Assembly (NCBI GenBank): GCA_019118985.1
Contig: DWXX01000195.1
Location: 1 to 19,570 of the forward strand
DNA: 19,570 bases
DNA from: Candidatus Faecalibacterium faecipullorum
Lineage (GTDB): Bacteria > Bacillota > Clostridia > Oscillospirales > Ruminococcaceae
Direction of reading: 5' to 3'
Under the pieces are notes generated by a model. It saw only the letters and a program-made list of their open reading frames with translations, was not told the origin of the DNA and did no database searches. The position numbers and the translations under genes were made by a program. Shown here one piece after another: positions 1 through 7,590 of this stretch (position 1 is the stretch's first letter; each line of letters opens with the position of its first letter).

Positions 1-2
1 CT

Positions 3-755
3 GTGCTGGCCTATGCCCGCGACTTCATGCTCGGCAAGGGCTTCACCTATGTCATTCCGCCCTTCATGATGCACGGCAACGTGGTGTAGGGGGTGATGTC
101 CTTCCCCGAGATGGACGCCATGATGTACAAGATCGAGGGCGAGGACCTCTACCTGATCGGCACCTCGGAGCACACCATGATCGGCCGCTTCATCGATCAG
201 ACCATCGACGAGGCCAAGCTGCCGCTGACCCTGACCAGCTACAGCCCCTGCTTCCGCAAGGAGAAGGGCGCCCATGGCATCGAGGAGCGGGGCATCTACC
301 GCATCCATCAGTTTGAAAAGCAGGAGATGATCGTGGTCTGCCGCCCCGAAGAGAGCAACGACTGGTACGAGAAGCTGTGGCGCTACTCGGTCGAGCTGTT
401 CCGGAACATGGAGATCCCGGTGCGGCAGCTGGTCTGCTGCTCGGGCGACCTGGCCGACCTCAAGGTCAAGAGCTGCGACATCGAGGCATGGAGCCCCCGC
501 CAGCAGAAGTACTTCGAGGTGTGCAGCTGCTCCAACCTCGGCGACGCGCAGGCCCGCCGGCTGCACATCCGGGTCAAGGGCGCCGACGGCAAGAGCTATC
601 TGGCCCACACCCTGAACAATACCTGCGTCGCGCCGCCGCGCATGCTGATCGCCTTCCTGGAGAACCACCTGCAGGCCGACGGCAGCGTCACCATCCCCAA
701 GTGCCTGCAGCCCTACATGGGCGGCCTGGAGGTCATGGTGCCCAGCCACAAGTAA
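3..755 (+). CDS. serS: serine--tRNA ligase, C-terminal part, interrupted by an in-frame TAG
   Basis: Charges tRNA-Ser with serine in the cytoplasm. The 5' end lies outside the window. Reading from base 3 gives continuous class II synthetase sequence (DFMLGKGFTYVIPPFM), then a TAG at 87-89, then the same frame continues as GVMSFPEMDAMMYKIEGEDL to the TAA at 753-755. Class II motif 2 is visible (CFRKEKGAHGIEERG) and a motif 3-like segment follows (NNTCVAPPRMLIAFLENH). The sequence resembles the less common archaeal-like SerRS group found in some clostridia rather than the usual bacterial form; that assignment is from memory of the family. A GTG at 93 could open a 220-residue ORF, but it has no Shine-Dalgarno and would begin inside the catalytic domain, so it is not a credible start. 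The TAG may be a real nonsense mutation, readthrough, or a sequence error. A strong terminator follows. Confidence 0.85.
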
Positions 756-784
756 AGCGCGAACCACAGCCCCAATACACCCAG

Positions 785-815
785 CCGCCCCCGCCCGGGG
801 GCGGTTTTTGTGTTG
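785..815 (+). terminator. Rho-independent terminator of serS
   Basis: An 8-base perfect stem (785-792 with 797-804) closes a GCCC tetraloop and is followed by TTTTTGTGTTGT. It lies 30 bases after the serS stop codon on the same strand. Confidence 0.9.
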
Positions 816-910
816 TACGCGCCCCTCTCAAACGTGCTTCGCGCGCTAGCTCTCCCGATGCGCGCTGCCGGCGGGCAGGCCCCCTTCGCCTCACTTCGTT
901 CGGCACCTCC

Positions 911-1039
911 CCCGCACGCGTGGGAGGCTATAATGTAGGGATTTAGATGGCTTCGGTTCAAGGTGCGTAGCTGTTATGTACAGTCAGTTACAGGAGTACC
1001 TATTTTAATCCATTCCTTATAGGCTCCCACGCGTGCGGG
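911..1039. repeat. 23-base inverted repeat around an 83-base centre
   Basis: Bases 911-933 and 1017-1039 are reverse complements at 22 of 23 positions. Each arm holds the palindrome CACGCGTG and ends inward with TATAA. The 83-base centre (934-1016) is less GC-rich than its surroundings and has no gene. The structure could be a MITE-like element, a structured RNA or a site-specific recombination site. Nothing in the centre identifies it. Confidence 0.75.
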
Positions 1040-1078
1040 AGAGCTGGCGCGGCCGTCAGGCCGCGTCTGAGGGGGACG

Positions 1079-1137
1079 TCACCGGCAGCACCGCGCGCCC
1101 TTGTCAAGGGGGGAGTTTTCCGCAGGATGCGTCAAAA
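1079..1137 (-). repeat. Left arm of the imperfect inverted repeat flanking the helicase gene
   Basis: Read on the minus strand, this segment matches 2572-2630 on the plus strand across its length. Shared blocks are TGACGCAT, GGAAAA, CTTGACAAGGG and CGCGGTGCTGCCGGT, with a few mismatches and one single-base gap. Outside this point the two sides diverge. Confidence 0.7.
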
Positions 1138-1223
1138 AAAGGGGAAGAAAACCTCCCTTTTTTCGAACGCAAACTGCCCGCAAAAGGACACACTGCCGCG
1201 GCGGCGCGGGGGGTGGTATCATG

Positions 1224-1254
1224 GGGGCGTCCAAACGAAACGCCCCTGCGGGGG
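1224..1254 (+). promoter_or_regulatory. Possible alternative hairpins in the helicase leader
   Basis: Bases 1224-1230 (GGGGCGT) pair with 1240-1246 (ACGCCCC). The CCCC at 1243-1246 can instead pair with the G-run starting at 1250, so the two stems exclude each other. They sit just before the AGAGAGG ribosome binding site at 1264-1270. A regulatory role is only a possibility. Confidence 0.3.
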
Positions 1255-1277
1255 CCCGAAGAAAGAGAGGTTTTGAT

Positions 1278-2576
1278 ATGACAACCAACGAATACTTTGA
1301 CCAGGAGATGCGGGTGCTGACCGCCGAGGGGGCCCTCAAGCCCCGGGCCTTCGCCCTGTGCTGGGACAGCCCCGACGCCGCCGAGCGCAAGCGGCGGATG
1401 GACAAGCTCTGCCGCCTGGCCGTGGACGAGCGGGGCCAGGGCGGCTGGGGCATCCCCCCCGAGCGGTTCCAGGCGGCCCTGCACGCCTGCCGCGACGCCT
1501 GGAAGGCCGACCCCGTCGGCTTCATCGAGCAGAACGTCGAGACGGGGTCGTGGTTCTCCTCGGCGGCGCTGATGGCCCACCCCCTGCCCGAGCTGTACTA
1601 CCTGGTGGAGGACTTTCTGCCCCAGGGGCTGGTGCTGCTGGCATCCCCCCCGAAGTACGGCAAGAGCTGGCTGGCGCTGCAGCTCTGCCTGGCGGTCAGC
1701 CGGGGGGAGCCCTTCCTGGGTATGCCCACCAGGCAGGCCACCTGCCTGTACCTGGCCCTGGAGGACGGCAGGCAGCGGCTGCAAAAGCGGCTGGGGCGCC
1801 TGGCCGGCGAGGGGGGCGGCAGCCGCACCCTCTACTTCGAGACGGCTGCCCCCACCATCGCCGACGGGCTGGTGTGTTACCTCGAGAGCTTCGCCGCCCA
1901 CCACCCCGACTGCAAGCTGATGGTGATCGACACCCTGCAGAAGGTGCGGGGGGCTGACGCCGGCGCGGCCGGCAGTGTGTACGCCGCCGACTATGCCGAC
2001 GTCGGCGCGCTGAAGGCCCTGGCCGACCGGCTGGGCGTCTGCCTGGTGGTGATCCACCACCTGCGCAAGACCAGCGACGACACCGACCCCTTCAACCGCA
2101 TCGCCGGCTCCAACGGCATCTTCGGCGCGGCGGACGCGGCCGTGGTCCTGACACGCTCCAAGCGGGAGGACAGCCAGACCGTCCTCGACCTGACCGGCCG
2201 CGACGTGGAGGACAAGCGCCTGGTGCTCCGCTTTGACAAGGCGCGCTGCCTCTGGCGCAGCCTGGGCACCCCCGCCGAGGCCGAGCGGGCCGCCCTGGCC
2301 GACGGCTACGACCAGGACCCCCTGGTCCAGACGGTGCTGGCCCAGCTGGACGAGCACGGCGGCAAATGGCAGACCAACGCCAAGGGCCTCATGGCCGCCT
2401 GCGAGGCGCTTGCGGGCTGCTGCCCGGTCTCCAGCGGGCAGGCCCTGGCCAAAGAGCTGGACAAGCTCACCCCCCTGCTGGCCGAGCGCAGCGGCGTGCG
2501 CTGCCGCATCCTCTCCAGCACCCACAGCGGCCGCCAGTACGCCTTCGACCGCGCCAGCCAGCCCGCGGCTGTCTGA
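1278..2576 (+). CDS. RepA/AAA_25-type helicase-like ATPase
   Basis: A 432-residue RecA-fold ATPase resembling RSF1010 RepA-type hexameric helicases and AAA_25 proteins of plasmids, phages and integrative elements. After an N-terminal region of about 100 residues come a Walker A (SPPKYGKS, residues 123-130), the acidic LYLALEDG (157-164), a Walker B ending at Asp218 (LMVID), a VIHHLRK segment with His260-His261 and a GSNGIFGAADAAVVLTR motif (278-293). The last 100 residues are a separate C-terminal region. ATG 1278 is chosen because AGAGAGG stands seven bases upstream; the longer open frame would start inside the flanking repeat and lacks such a site. No initiator, primase, relaxase or integrase gene adjoins it, so it is an orphan. 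Base composition matches its neighbours, so any transfer is old. The in vivo substrate is unknown; DNA unwinding is inferred from family. Confidence 0.85.
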   Translation: MTTNEYFDQEMRVLTAEGALKPRAFALCWDSPDAAERKRRMDKLCRLAVDERGQGGWGIPPERFQAALHACRDAWKADPVGFIEQNVETGSWFSSAALMAHPLPELYYLVEDFLPQGLVLLASPPKYGKSWLALQLCLAVSRGEPFLGMPTRQATCLYLALEDGRQRLQKRLGRLAGEGGGSRTLYFETAAPTIADGLVCYLESFAAHHPDCKLMVIDTLQKVRGADAGAAGSVYAADYADVGALKALADRLGVCLVVIHHLRKTSDDTDPFNRIAGSNGIFGAADAAVVLTRSKREDSQTVLDLTGRDVEDKRLVLRFDKARCLWRSLGTPAEAERAALADGYDQDPLVQTVLAQLDEHGGKWQTNAKGLMAACEALAGCCPVSSGQALAKELDKLTPLLAERSGVRCRILSSTHSGRQYAFDRASQPAAV

Positions 2577-2630
2577 CGCATTTTGAGGAAAAGTTTCACT
2601 TGACAAGGGTACGCGGTGCTGCCGGTCAGG
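2572..2630 (+). repeat. Right arm of the imperfect inverted repeat flanking the helicase gene
   Basis: This is the partner of 1079-1137 in opposite orientation. It begins over the last bases of the helicase gene, including its TGA, and runs into the downstream gap. The longest shared stretch is CTTGACAAGGG plus CGCGGTGCTGCCGGT, separated by two variable bases. TTGACA looks like a -35 box, but no -10 hexamer follows at a usual distance. Confidence 0.7.
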
Positions 2631-2661
2631 AGCGCAGCGACTGACTGAGAGCCCCCCGGCG

Positions 2662-2786
2662 GGTATTCCCGGTACTTTGCGTACTTTCCAAAGGATAGGT
2701 ATTCCCGGTAAAACCCCCTCAAAACGAGCAAATTACCCAAACCACACCCTTTTCCAAAAGTACCGAAACCACCCAAATTACCCAAA
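2662..2786. repeat. AT-richer stretch with two pairs of 13-base direct repeats
   Basis: GGTATTCCCGGTA occurs at 2662-2674 and 2698-2710, 36 bases apart. CAAATTACCCAAA occurs at 2729-2741 and 2774-2786, 45 bases apart. The stretch is clearly poorer in GC than the surrounding genes and holds no gene. It lies between the helicase gene and the tRNA-Gln terminator. Iteron-like function is possible but unproven. Confidence 0.6.
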
Positions 2787-2822
2787 ACAAAAACCCCCGC
2801 AGACATGCCGTCTGAGGGGGTT
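2785..2822 (-). terminator. Rho-independent terminator of tRNA-Gln
   Basis: On the minus strand CCCCC, two unpaired bases and AGAC pair with GTCT and GGGGG. The hairpin is followed by TTTTTGTTTT. It starts directly after the encoded CCA of the tRNA. Confidence 0.88.
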
Positions 2823-2897
2823 TGGTTGCGCCAGCAGGAGTCGAACCTGCCAATGGGGGAGTCAAAGTCCCCTGCCTTACCGCTTGGCGATGGCGCA
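2823..2897 (-). tRNA. tRNA-Gln (anticodon TTG)
   Basis: The minus strand folds as a cloverleaf. The acceptor arm TGCGCCA pairs with TGGCGCA, followed by discriminator A and an encoded CCA (2823-2825). The D arm contains GCCAAGCGGTAAGGC, the anticodon stem is GGGGA/TCCCC around CTTTGAC, giving anticodon TTG, and the T arm contains GGTTCGACTCC. It reads CAA and, by wobble, CAG. Its own promoter lies upstream and a terminator directly downstream. Its 3' end points toward the helicase gene segment. Confidence 0.95.
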
Positions 2898-2938
2898 GCG
2901 GGCTGCACGGCGCGGGCGGGCGGCCTGCGCCATGCAGA

Positions 2939-2967
2939 AGTATACCATATTTTGGCCGCCGGCGCAA
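2939..2967 (-). promoter_or_regulatory. Sigma-A promoter of tRNA-Gln
   Basis: On the minus strand TTGCGC (2962-2967), a 17-base spacer and TATACT (2939-2944) stand about 40 bases before the tRNA. The promoter begins just after the rpoD stop codon. I see no terminator between rpoD and this promoter, so some read-through from rpoD is likely. Confidence 0.8.
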
Positions 2968-2975
2968 GGGCGCTG

Positions 2976-4364
<1,389 letters not shown>

Positions 4365-4395
4365 CGTTTTACCTCCTTTTCACGCAGGGGGCCGG

Positions 4396-5262
4396 TCATA
4401 TCACCAGCCCGCCGTTCACCCCGAACACCTGCCCGGTGATGTACCCGGCCTCTTCCCCCGCCAGGAACAGCAGGGCCCGCGCCACCTCTTCGGGGCTGCC
4501 CAGCCGGCCCACCGGGGTCTCGCCGGCCAAAGCCTCGCGGTCGGCGGGGGTGAAGGCGGCCATCATGTCGGTGTCGATGACGCCGGGGGCCACGCAGTTG
4601 GCGGTGATGCCGCTGGGCCCCTCCTCCCGGGCCAGGGCCTTGGTCAGGCCGATCAGCCCGGCCTTGGCCGCCGAGTAGTGTACCTCGCAGCTGCCGCCGG
4701 TCTGCCCCCACATGCTGCTGACGGTGAGGATGCGCCCCCACCTGCGCCGGATCATCCCCGGCAGCGCCAGCTGGCAGAGGTGGAAGGCCCCGGTCAGGTT
4801 GACGTCCAGCATCCGCTGCCACTCCGCCGGCGTGATGTCGGTGAAGAGCTTCTGCTGGGCGATGCCCGCGTTGCAGACAAGGATGTCCAGATGGCCCAGC
4901 GCCGCCTCGGCCGCCGCGAAGGCCGCCTCACAGGCCGCGCGGCTGGCCACGTCGCACTGCAGGGCCACGCAGCCGGGCAGGGCCGCCTCGAGGGCTGCCG
5001 CCGCCGCCGCGTTGGTGTGGTAGAGCACCGCCACCCGGTACCCGGCCCGGTAGAAGGCCCGGGCCGCCGCCGCGCCGATGCCCCGGTCCCCGCCCGAGAT
5101 CAGCACCCCCCGCGCCGCCCGCACAAGGGGGGCCGTCTGGGGCCGCGCCGCGGGCTGCGGCTGGGGCTGCGGGGGCTGCGTATGGGGCGTTTGGGCCCGC
5201 GTCTGGGGCCGCGGCGGGGGCGGTTCGAGGTCAAAGGTCAGCTCGAAATCATCCTGCTGCAT
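4396..5262 (-). CDS. Short-chain dehydrogenase/reductase, FabG-like, with Pro/Gln-rich N-terminus
   Basis: A cytoplasmic NAD(P)-dependent oxidoreductase of the classical SDR family, 288 residues. The Rossmann glycine motif is GGDRGIG (57-63), followed by CNAG (130-133), the catalytic Ser in VSSMWG (181-186) and YSAAK with Tyr196 and Lys200. The end GYITGQVFGVNGG is typical of 3-oxoacyl-ACP reductases. About 45 residues precede the fold; they are unusually rich in Pro, Gln and Thr and look disordered, which makes the protein longer than the usual 245-250 residues. ATG 5262 has AGGAG nine bases upstream, which supports translation of the extension. It is not in a fatty-acid cluster but 31 bases upstream of rpoD, apparently co-transcribed. 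The substrate cannot be told from sequence, so I give no gene symbol. Confidence 0.88.
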   Translation of the reverse strand: MQQDDFELTFDLEPPPPRPQTRAQTPHTQPPQPQPQPAARPQTAPLVRAARGVLISGGDRGIGAAAARAFYRAGYRVAVLYHTNAAAAAALEAALPGCVALQCDVASRAACEAAFAAAEAALGHLDILVCNAGIAQQKLFTDITPAEWQRMLDVNLTGAFHLCQLALPGMIRRRWGRILTVSSMWGQTGGSCEVHYSAAKAGLIGLTKALAREEGPSGITANCVAPGVIDTDMMAAFTPADREALAGETPVGRLGSPEEVARALLFLAGEEAGYITGQVFGVNGGLVI

Positions 5263-5335
5263 GGGCTGTTACTCCTGCGTTTGGTCTGTTGGTAGTCGGC
5301 AATATCCCGCCGGTTTCGGCAAGATGCCATTGTAT

Positions 5336-5364
5336 AGTATACACCATCCGGGCGAAAAAGAAAA
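5336..5364 (-). promoter_or_regulatory. Probable promoter of the SDR-rpoD pair
   Basis: On the minus strand TATACT (5336-5341) is preceded at 17 bases by a weak TTTTCT (5359-5364). It lies about 75 bases before the SDR start and overlaps the T-tract of the tadA terminator. The -10 is good and the -35 poor. Confidence 0.5.
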
Positions 5365-5386
5365 GAGGGGGACGAAAAAATCCCCC
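5352..5386 (-). terminator. Terminator after tadA
   Basis: On the minus strand GGGGGA (5367-5372 paired with 5381-5386) closes an eight-base loop and is followed by TCTTTTCTTTTT. It lies 15 bases after the tadA stop and ends the five-gene unit. Confidence 0.85.
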
Positions 5387-5401
5387 GCAAAAAACAAAAC
5401 G

Positions 5402-5911
5402 TCAGCCCTTCTCCCCTTCTGCGGCGGGGGCGGGCGGCTTTTTCCACTTGGGGCGGCCGGCCCGCCCGGCCCGCAGCCGGGCGAAGAAGTCTGCCAGCAG
5501 CGCCGACGCCTCCTCGGCCCGCAGGCCGCGCTCCACCGCCGGGCGGTGGTTGAAGGGCAGGGCGAACAGGTCTGTCACCGACCCGCAGCACCCCGCCTTG
5601 GGGTCGGCCGCGCCGTACACCACCCGCCGGATGCGGCTGTTGACGATGGCCCCGGCGCACATGGGGCAGGGCTCCAGGGTGACGAACAGCTCGCACTCCC
5701 ACAGGCGCCAGCCCCCCAGCGCCCGGCAGGCCCGGTCGATGGCCAGCAGCTCGGCGTGGTGGGTGGCGTTGCGCTCGCTCTCCCGGGTGTTGTGGGCGGC
5801 GGCGACGATCTCGCCCCGGCGGGCCACCACAGCCCCCACCGGCACCTCCCCCAGGGCGGCGGCCCGTTCGGCCTCGGCCAGGGCCGCGCCCATCAGCTCG
5901 TAGTCGGTCAT
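5402..5911 (-). CDS. tadA: tRNA-specific adenosine deaminase
   Basis: Deaminates A34 to inosine in tRNA-Arg(ACG) so that it can read CGU, CGC and CGA. The 169-residue protein has the zinc deaminase signature HAE (52-54, Glu54 as proton shuttle) and PCPMC (81-85, Cys82 and Cys85 as zinc ligands), with VPVGAV near residue 23 and an FNHRP segment near 120 as in TadA proteins. The last 20 residues are a Lys/Pro/Ala tail beyond the fold. The start ATG 5911 has GGGGAG nine bases upstream; the longer open frame only overlaps the preceding gene. It is the last gene of the unit, 20 bases after the permease gene, with a terminator following. Its position with cell-wall peptidases looks like operon convenience, not a shared pathway. 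Confidence 0.95.
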   Translation of the reverse strand: MTDYELMGAALAEAERAAALGEVPVGAVVARRGEIVAAAHNTRESERNATHHAELLAIDRACRALGGWRLWECELFVTLEPCPMCAGAIVNSRIRRVVYGAADPKAGCCGSVTDLFALPFNHRPAVERGLRAEEASALLADFFARLRAGRAGRPKWKKPPAPAAEGEKG

Positions 5912-5931
5912 GGTCTGCTGCAGCTCCCCTT

Positions 5932-6714
5932 TCAGCCGATGCCCGCCGCTTCCAGCCCCAGCCGGCCCAGCAGCAGCACCAGCACCGCCAGCATCATGGG
6001 GCGGATCACCTTCGCCCCGCCCTTGAGGGCCAGCCGCGCGCCGATCAAATTGCCCGCAATGCCGCTGACCGCGCAGGGGATGGCGATGGAAAAGACCACC
6101 AGCCCCGACGCCAGGTAGGTGGCCAGGCTGGCGTAGTTGCTGGCCAGGTTGAGCAGCTTGGCGTTGCCGCTCGCCCGCCGCATGTCGTACCCCATCAGGG
6201 TGGTGAAGGCGATGATGGCAAAGGTGCCCGTCCCCGGGCCGAACAGCCCGTCGTAGCACCCGATGCCCGCCCCGATGGCGAGGGCGGCCGCCGCCCGCGC
6301 CCTTGTCAGGGCCAGCTTGCCGCAGTCGTGGTCGGGGGTGCGCCACCGCGTCAGGATGACCGCCGCCGCCACCGGCAGTATGGCCAGCATCATCAGGTGC
6401 AGCGCCCTGTCGCTGAGCATGACCGCCAAGTGCGAGCCCGCCGCGCTGCCGGCGAAGCTGCCCGCCGCCGCCAGCAGCCCCACCTTGACGTCCAGCGCGC
6501 CGTCCTTCAAAAAGCGGGCCGCCGCAAAGGTGGTGCCGGCCGCCGCGCTGAACTTGTTGGTGCCGTAGGTATAGTGGACCGGCAGCCCCGCGAACAGGTA
6601 GGCCGGCAGGCTGATCAGCCCGCCGCCCCCGGCCGCCGAGTCCACCACCCCGGCAAAGCCGGTCATACAGATCAAAAAGAGCAGCATCTGCCCGCTCACC
6701 GCAACCTCACCCAT
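5932..6714 (-). CDS. TauE/SafE-family membrane permease
   Basis: A 260-residue integral membrane protein of the TauE/SafE (former DUF81, UPF0721) family, which includes exporters of sulfite or organosulfur anions. The two family half-repeats each show a glycine-rich turn: DSAAGGGGLISLPA (25-38) and GCYDGLFGPGTGTF (152-165). About eight hydrophobic segments fill the rest, normal for the family. ATG 6714 follows GGAGG at eight bases. It lies 15 bases after the serine hydrolase gene and 20 before tadA, so it is translated from the same transcript. The substrate is not predictable; a link to breakdown products of the peptidases upstream is only an inference from position. Confidence 0.88.
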   Translation of the reverse strand: MGEVAVSGQMLLFLICMTGFAGVVDSAAGGGGLISLPAYLFAGLPVHYTYGTNKFSAAAGTTFAAARFLKDGALDVKVGLLAAAGSFAGSAAGSHLAVMLSDRALHLMMLAILPVAAAVILTRWRTPDHDCGKLALTRARAAAALAIGAGIGCYDGLFGPGTGTFAIIAFTTLMGYDMRRASGNAKLLNLASNYASLATYLASGLVVFSIAIPCAVSGIAGNLIGARLALKGGAKVIRPMMLAVLVLLLGRLGLEAAGIG

Positions 6715-6729
6715 CGGTATTTCCTCCTG

Positions 6730-7590
6730 TCACTCCGCATCGTTCAGCCACAGCCTGCCCTCGCAGGCCAGGACCTGGTCCAGGATCATCCTGCTCACCC
6801 GCGCCCCGTAGACCATGGCGGGGTGGCCGCTGTACTCGATGATGTCGTCAAAGTTCTTGTTCATCAGCACGATCACATATTCCCCGTAGGGGGTGTGCAC
6901 GATGCCGCCGTCGTTGCGGCAGGCGTCCATGCTGCCGCTCTTGCTGGCCACCCAGATCAGCTCCTCCGCGCCGGTCTCCTCGCAGTCGAGGTAGTAGGGC
7001 GGGAAGTCGGCGGTCAGCATGGCGTTGTAGTGCTGCGCGCGGAAGATCGCCAGCATCTCCCGGCTTGCCTGCGGGCTGACCAGCGCCCCCCGGGCCAGCT
7101 GCCCGAAGAGGGCGGCGTAGTCCCGCGGGGTGGTGTCCCCGAGCTTCTCGTACCGGTCGAAGTGCAGGGGGTTATGCAGTACAGTGTGGGCAAAGCCCAG
7201 CTCCCGGATGCAGCGGTTGATGGCATCCAGCCCGAGGTAGTCGATCACCATGTTGGTGGCGATGTTGTCCGAGCAGATGATCATCATGGTGGCGGCGTCC
7301 TTGACCTTCAGCTGCGCCCCGACGCCGAGGGCCCGCAGCATCCCCGACCCGTCCACAAAGTGCTCGGGCCGGTAGGCGATGACATCGTCCAGCCGGGCCC
7401 GGCCCCGCTCCGCCTCGAGGTAGAGGGCCGCCAGGATGTAGGCCTTGATGGTGGAGGCCGTCTCGAAGGTCTCGTCCGCGCCGATCTCCACCCGGCGCCC
7501 GCGCAGGTCGTCCACCACCACGCTCATCTGCCCGTGGTAGGAGTAGAGCTCGGCCGCGATCCGCTTTTCCAGGGTCATGTTCTTGTCCAT
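6730..7590 (-). CDS. Class A beta-lactamase-like serine hydrolase
   Basis: A 286-residue member of the beta-lactamase/transpeptidase-like fold. All three active-site motifs are in order: STIK (Ser46, Lys49), SDN (107-109) and KSG (217-219). The segment YEKLGDTTPRDYA (147-159) occupies the omega-loop place, but its Glu148 is spaced differently from the ExxLN of true class A beta-lactamases, so drug hydrolysis is doubtful. No signal peptide or lipobox is visible, which is unusual for beta-lactamases and fits a cytoplasmic peptidase or amidase acting on cell-wall peptides. ATG 7590 shares one base with the dipeptidase stop (TGATG) and has GAGGAG eight bases upstream; a GTG at 7593 is an alternative start. 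Tight coupling to the dipeptidase gene suggests a joint task. Confidence 0.85.
   Translation of the reverse strand: MDKNMTLEKRIAAELYSYHGQMSVVVDDLRGRRVEIGADETFETASTIKAYILAALYLEAERGRARLDDVIAYRPEHFVDGSGMLRALGVGAQLKVKDAATMMIICSDNIATNMVIDYLGLDAINRCIRELGFAHTVLHNPLHFDRYEKLGDTTPRDYAALFGQLARGALVSPQASREMLAIFRAQHYNAMLTADFPPYYLDCEETGAEELIWVASKSGSMDACRNDGGIVHTPYGEYVIVLMNKNFDDIIEYSGHPAMVYGARVSRMILDQVLACEGRLWLNDAE

Larger units (their letters stand above)
756..1277. other. 520-base gene-free stretch before the helicase gene
   Basis: I find no credible gene here: the short open frames lack ribosome binding sites and family resemblance. The stretch holds the serS terminator (785-815), a repeat-like segment at about 818-860 (CCCCTCTCA...AGCTCTCCC), the 23-base inverted repeat with its 83-base centre (911-1039), a second segment of the same style in the opposite orientation at about 1036-1078, the left arm of the repeat flanking the helicase gene (1079-1137), and the helicase leader with two alternative hairpins (1224-1254). 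The CTCTCA...AGCTCTCCC style resembles short interspersed repeats of gut Oscillospiraceae genomes; this is recollection, not a search result. Confidence 0.6.

Noticed and set aside
87..89. Pyrrolysine or other special decoding of the serS TAG
   Set aside because: No pyl genes, suppressor tRNA or recoding structure can be seen in the window; the observation is kept only as an unexplained TAG.
1104..2606. A 500-codon open frame on the minus strand opposite the helicase gene
   Set aside because: It is a by-product of GC-rich codons; composition is low-complexity and there is no ribosome binding site or family resemblance, whereas the plus strand has clear ATPase motifs.
2572..2630. Promoter formed by TTGACA in the right repeat arm
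   Set aside because: No -10 hexamer follows at 16-19 bases, and the matching TTGACA in the left arm has none either.
756..2822. Duplicated tRNA-Gln 3' end marking an integrated element
   Set aside because: I looked for the acceptor and T-arm sequence between 756 and 2780 and found no second copy.
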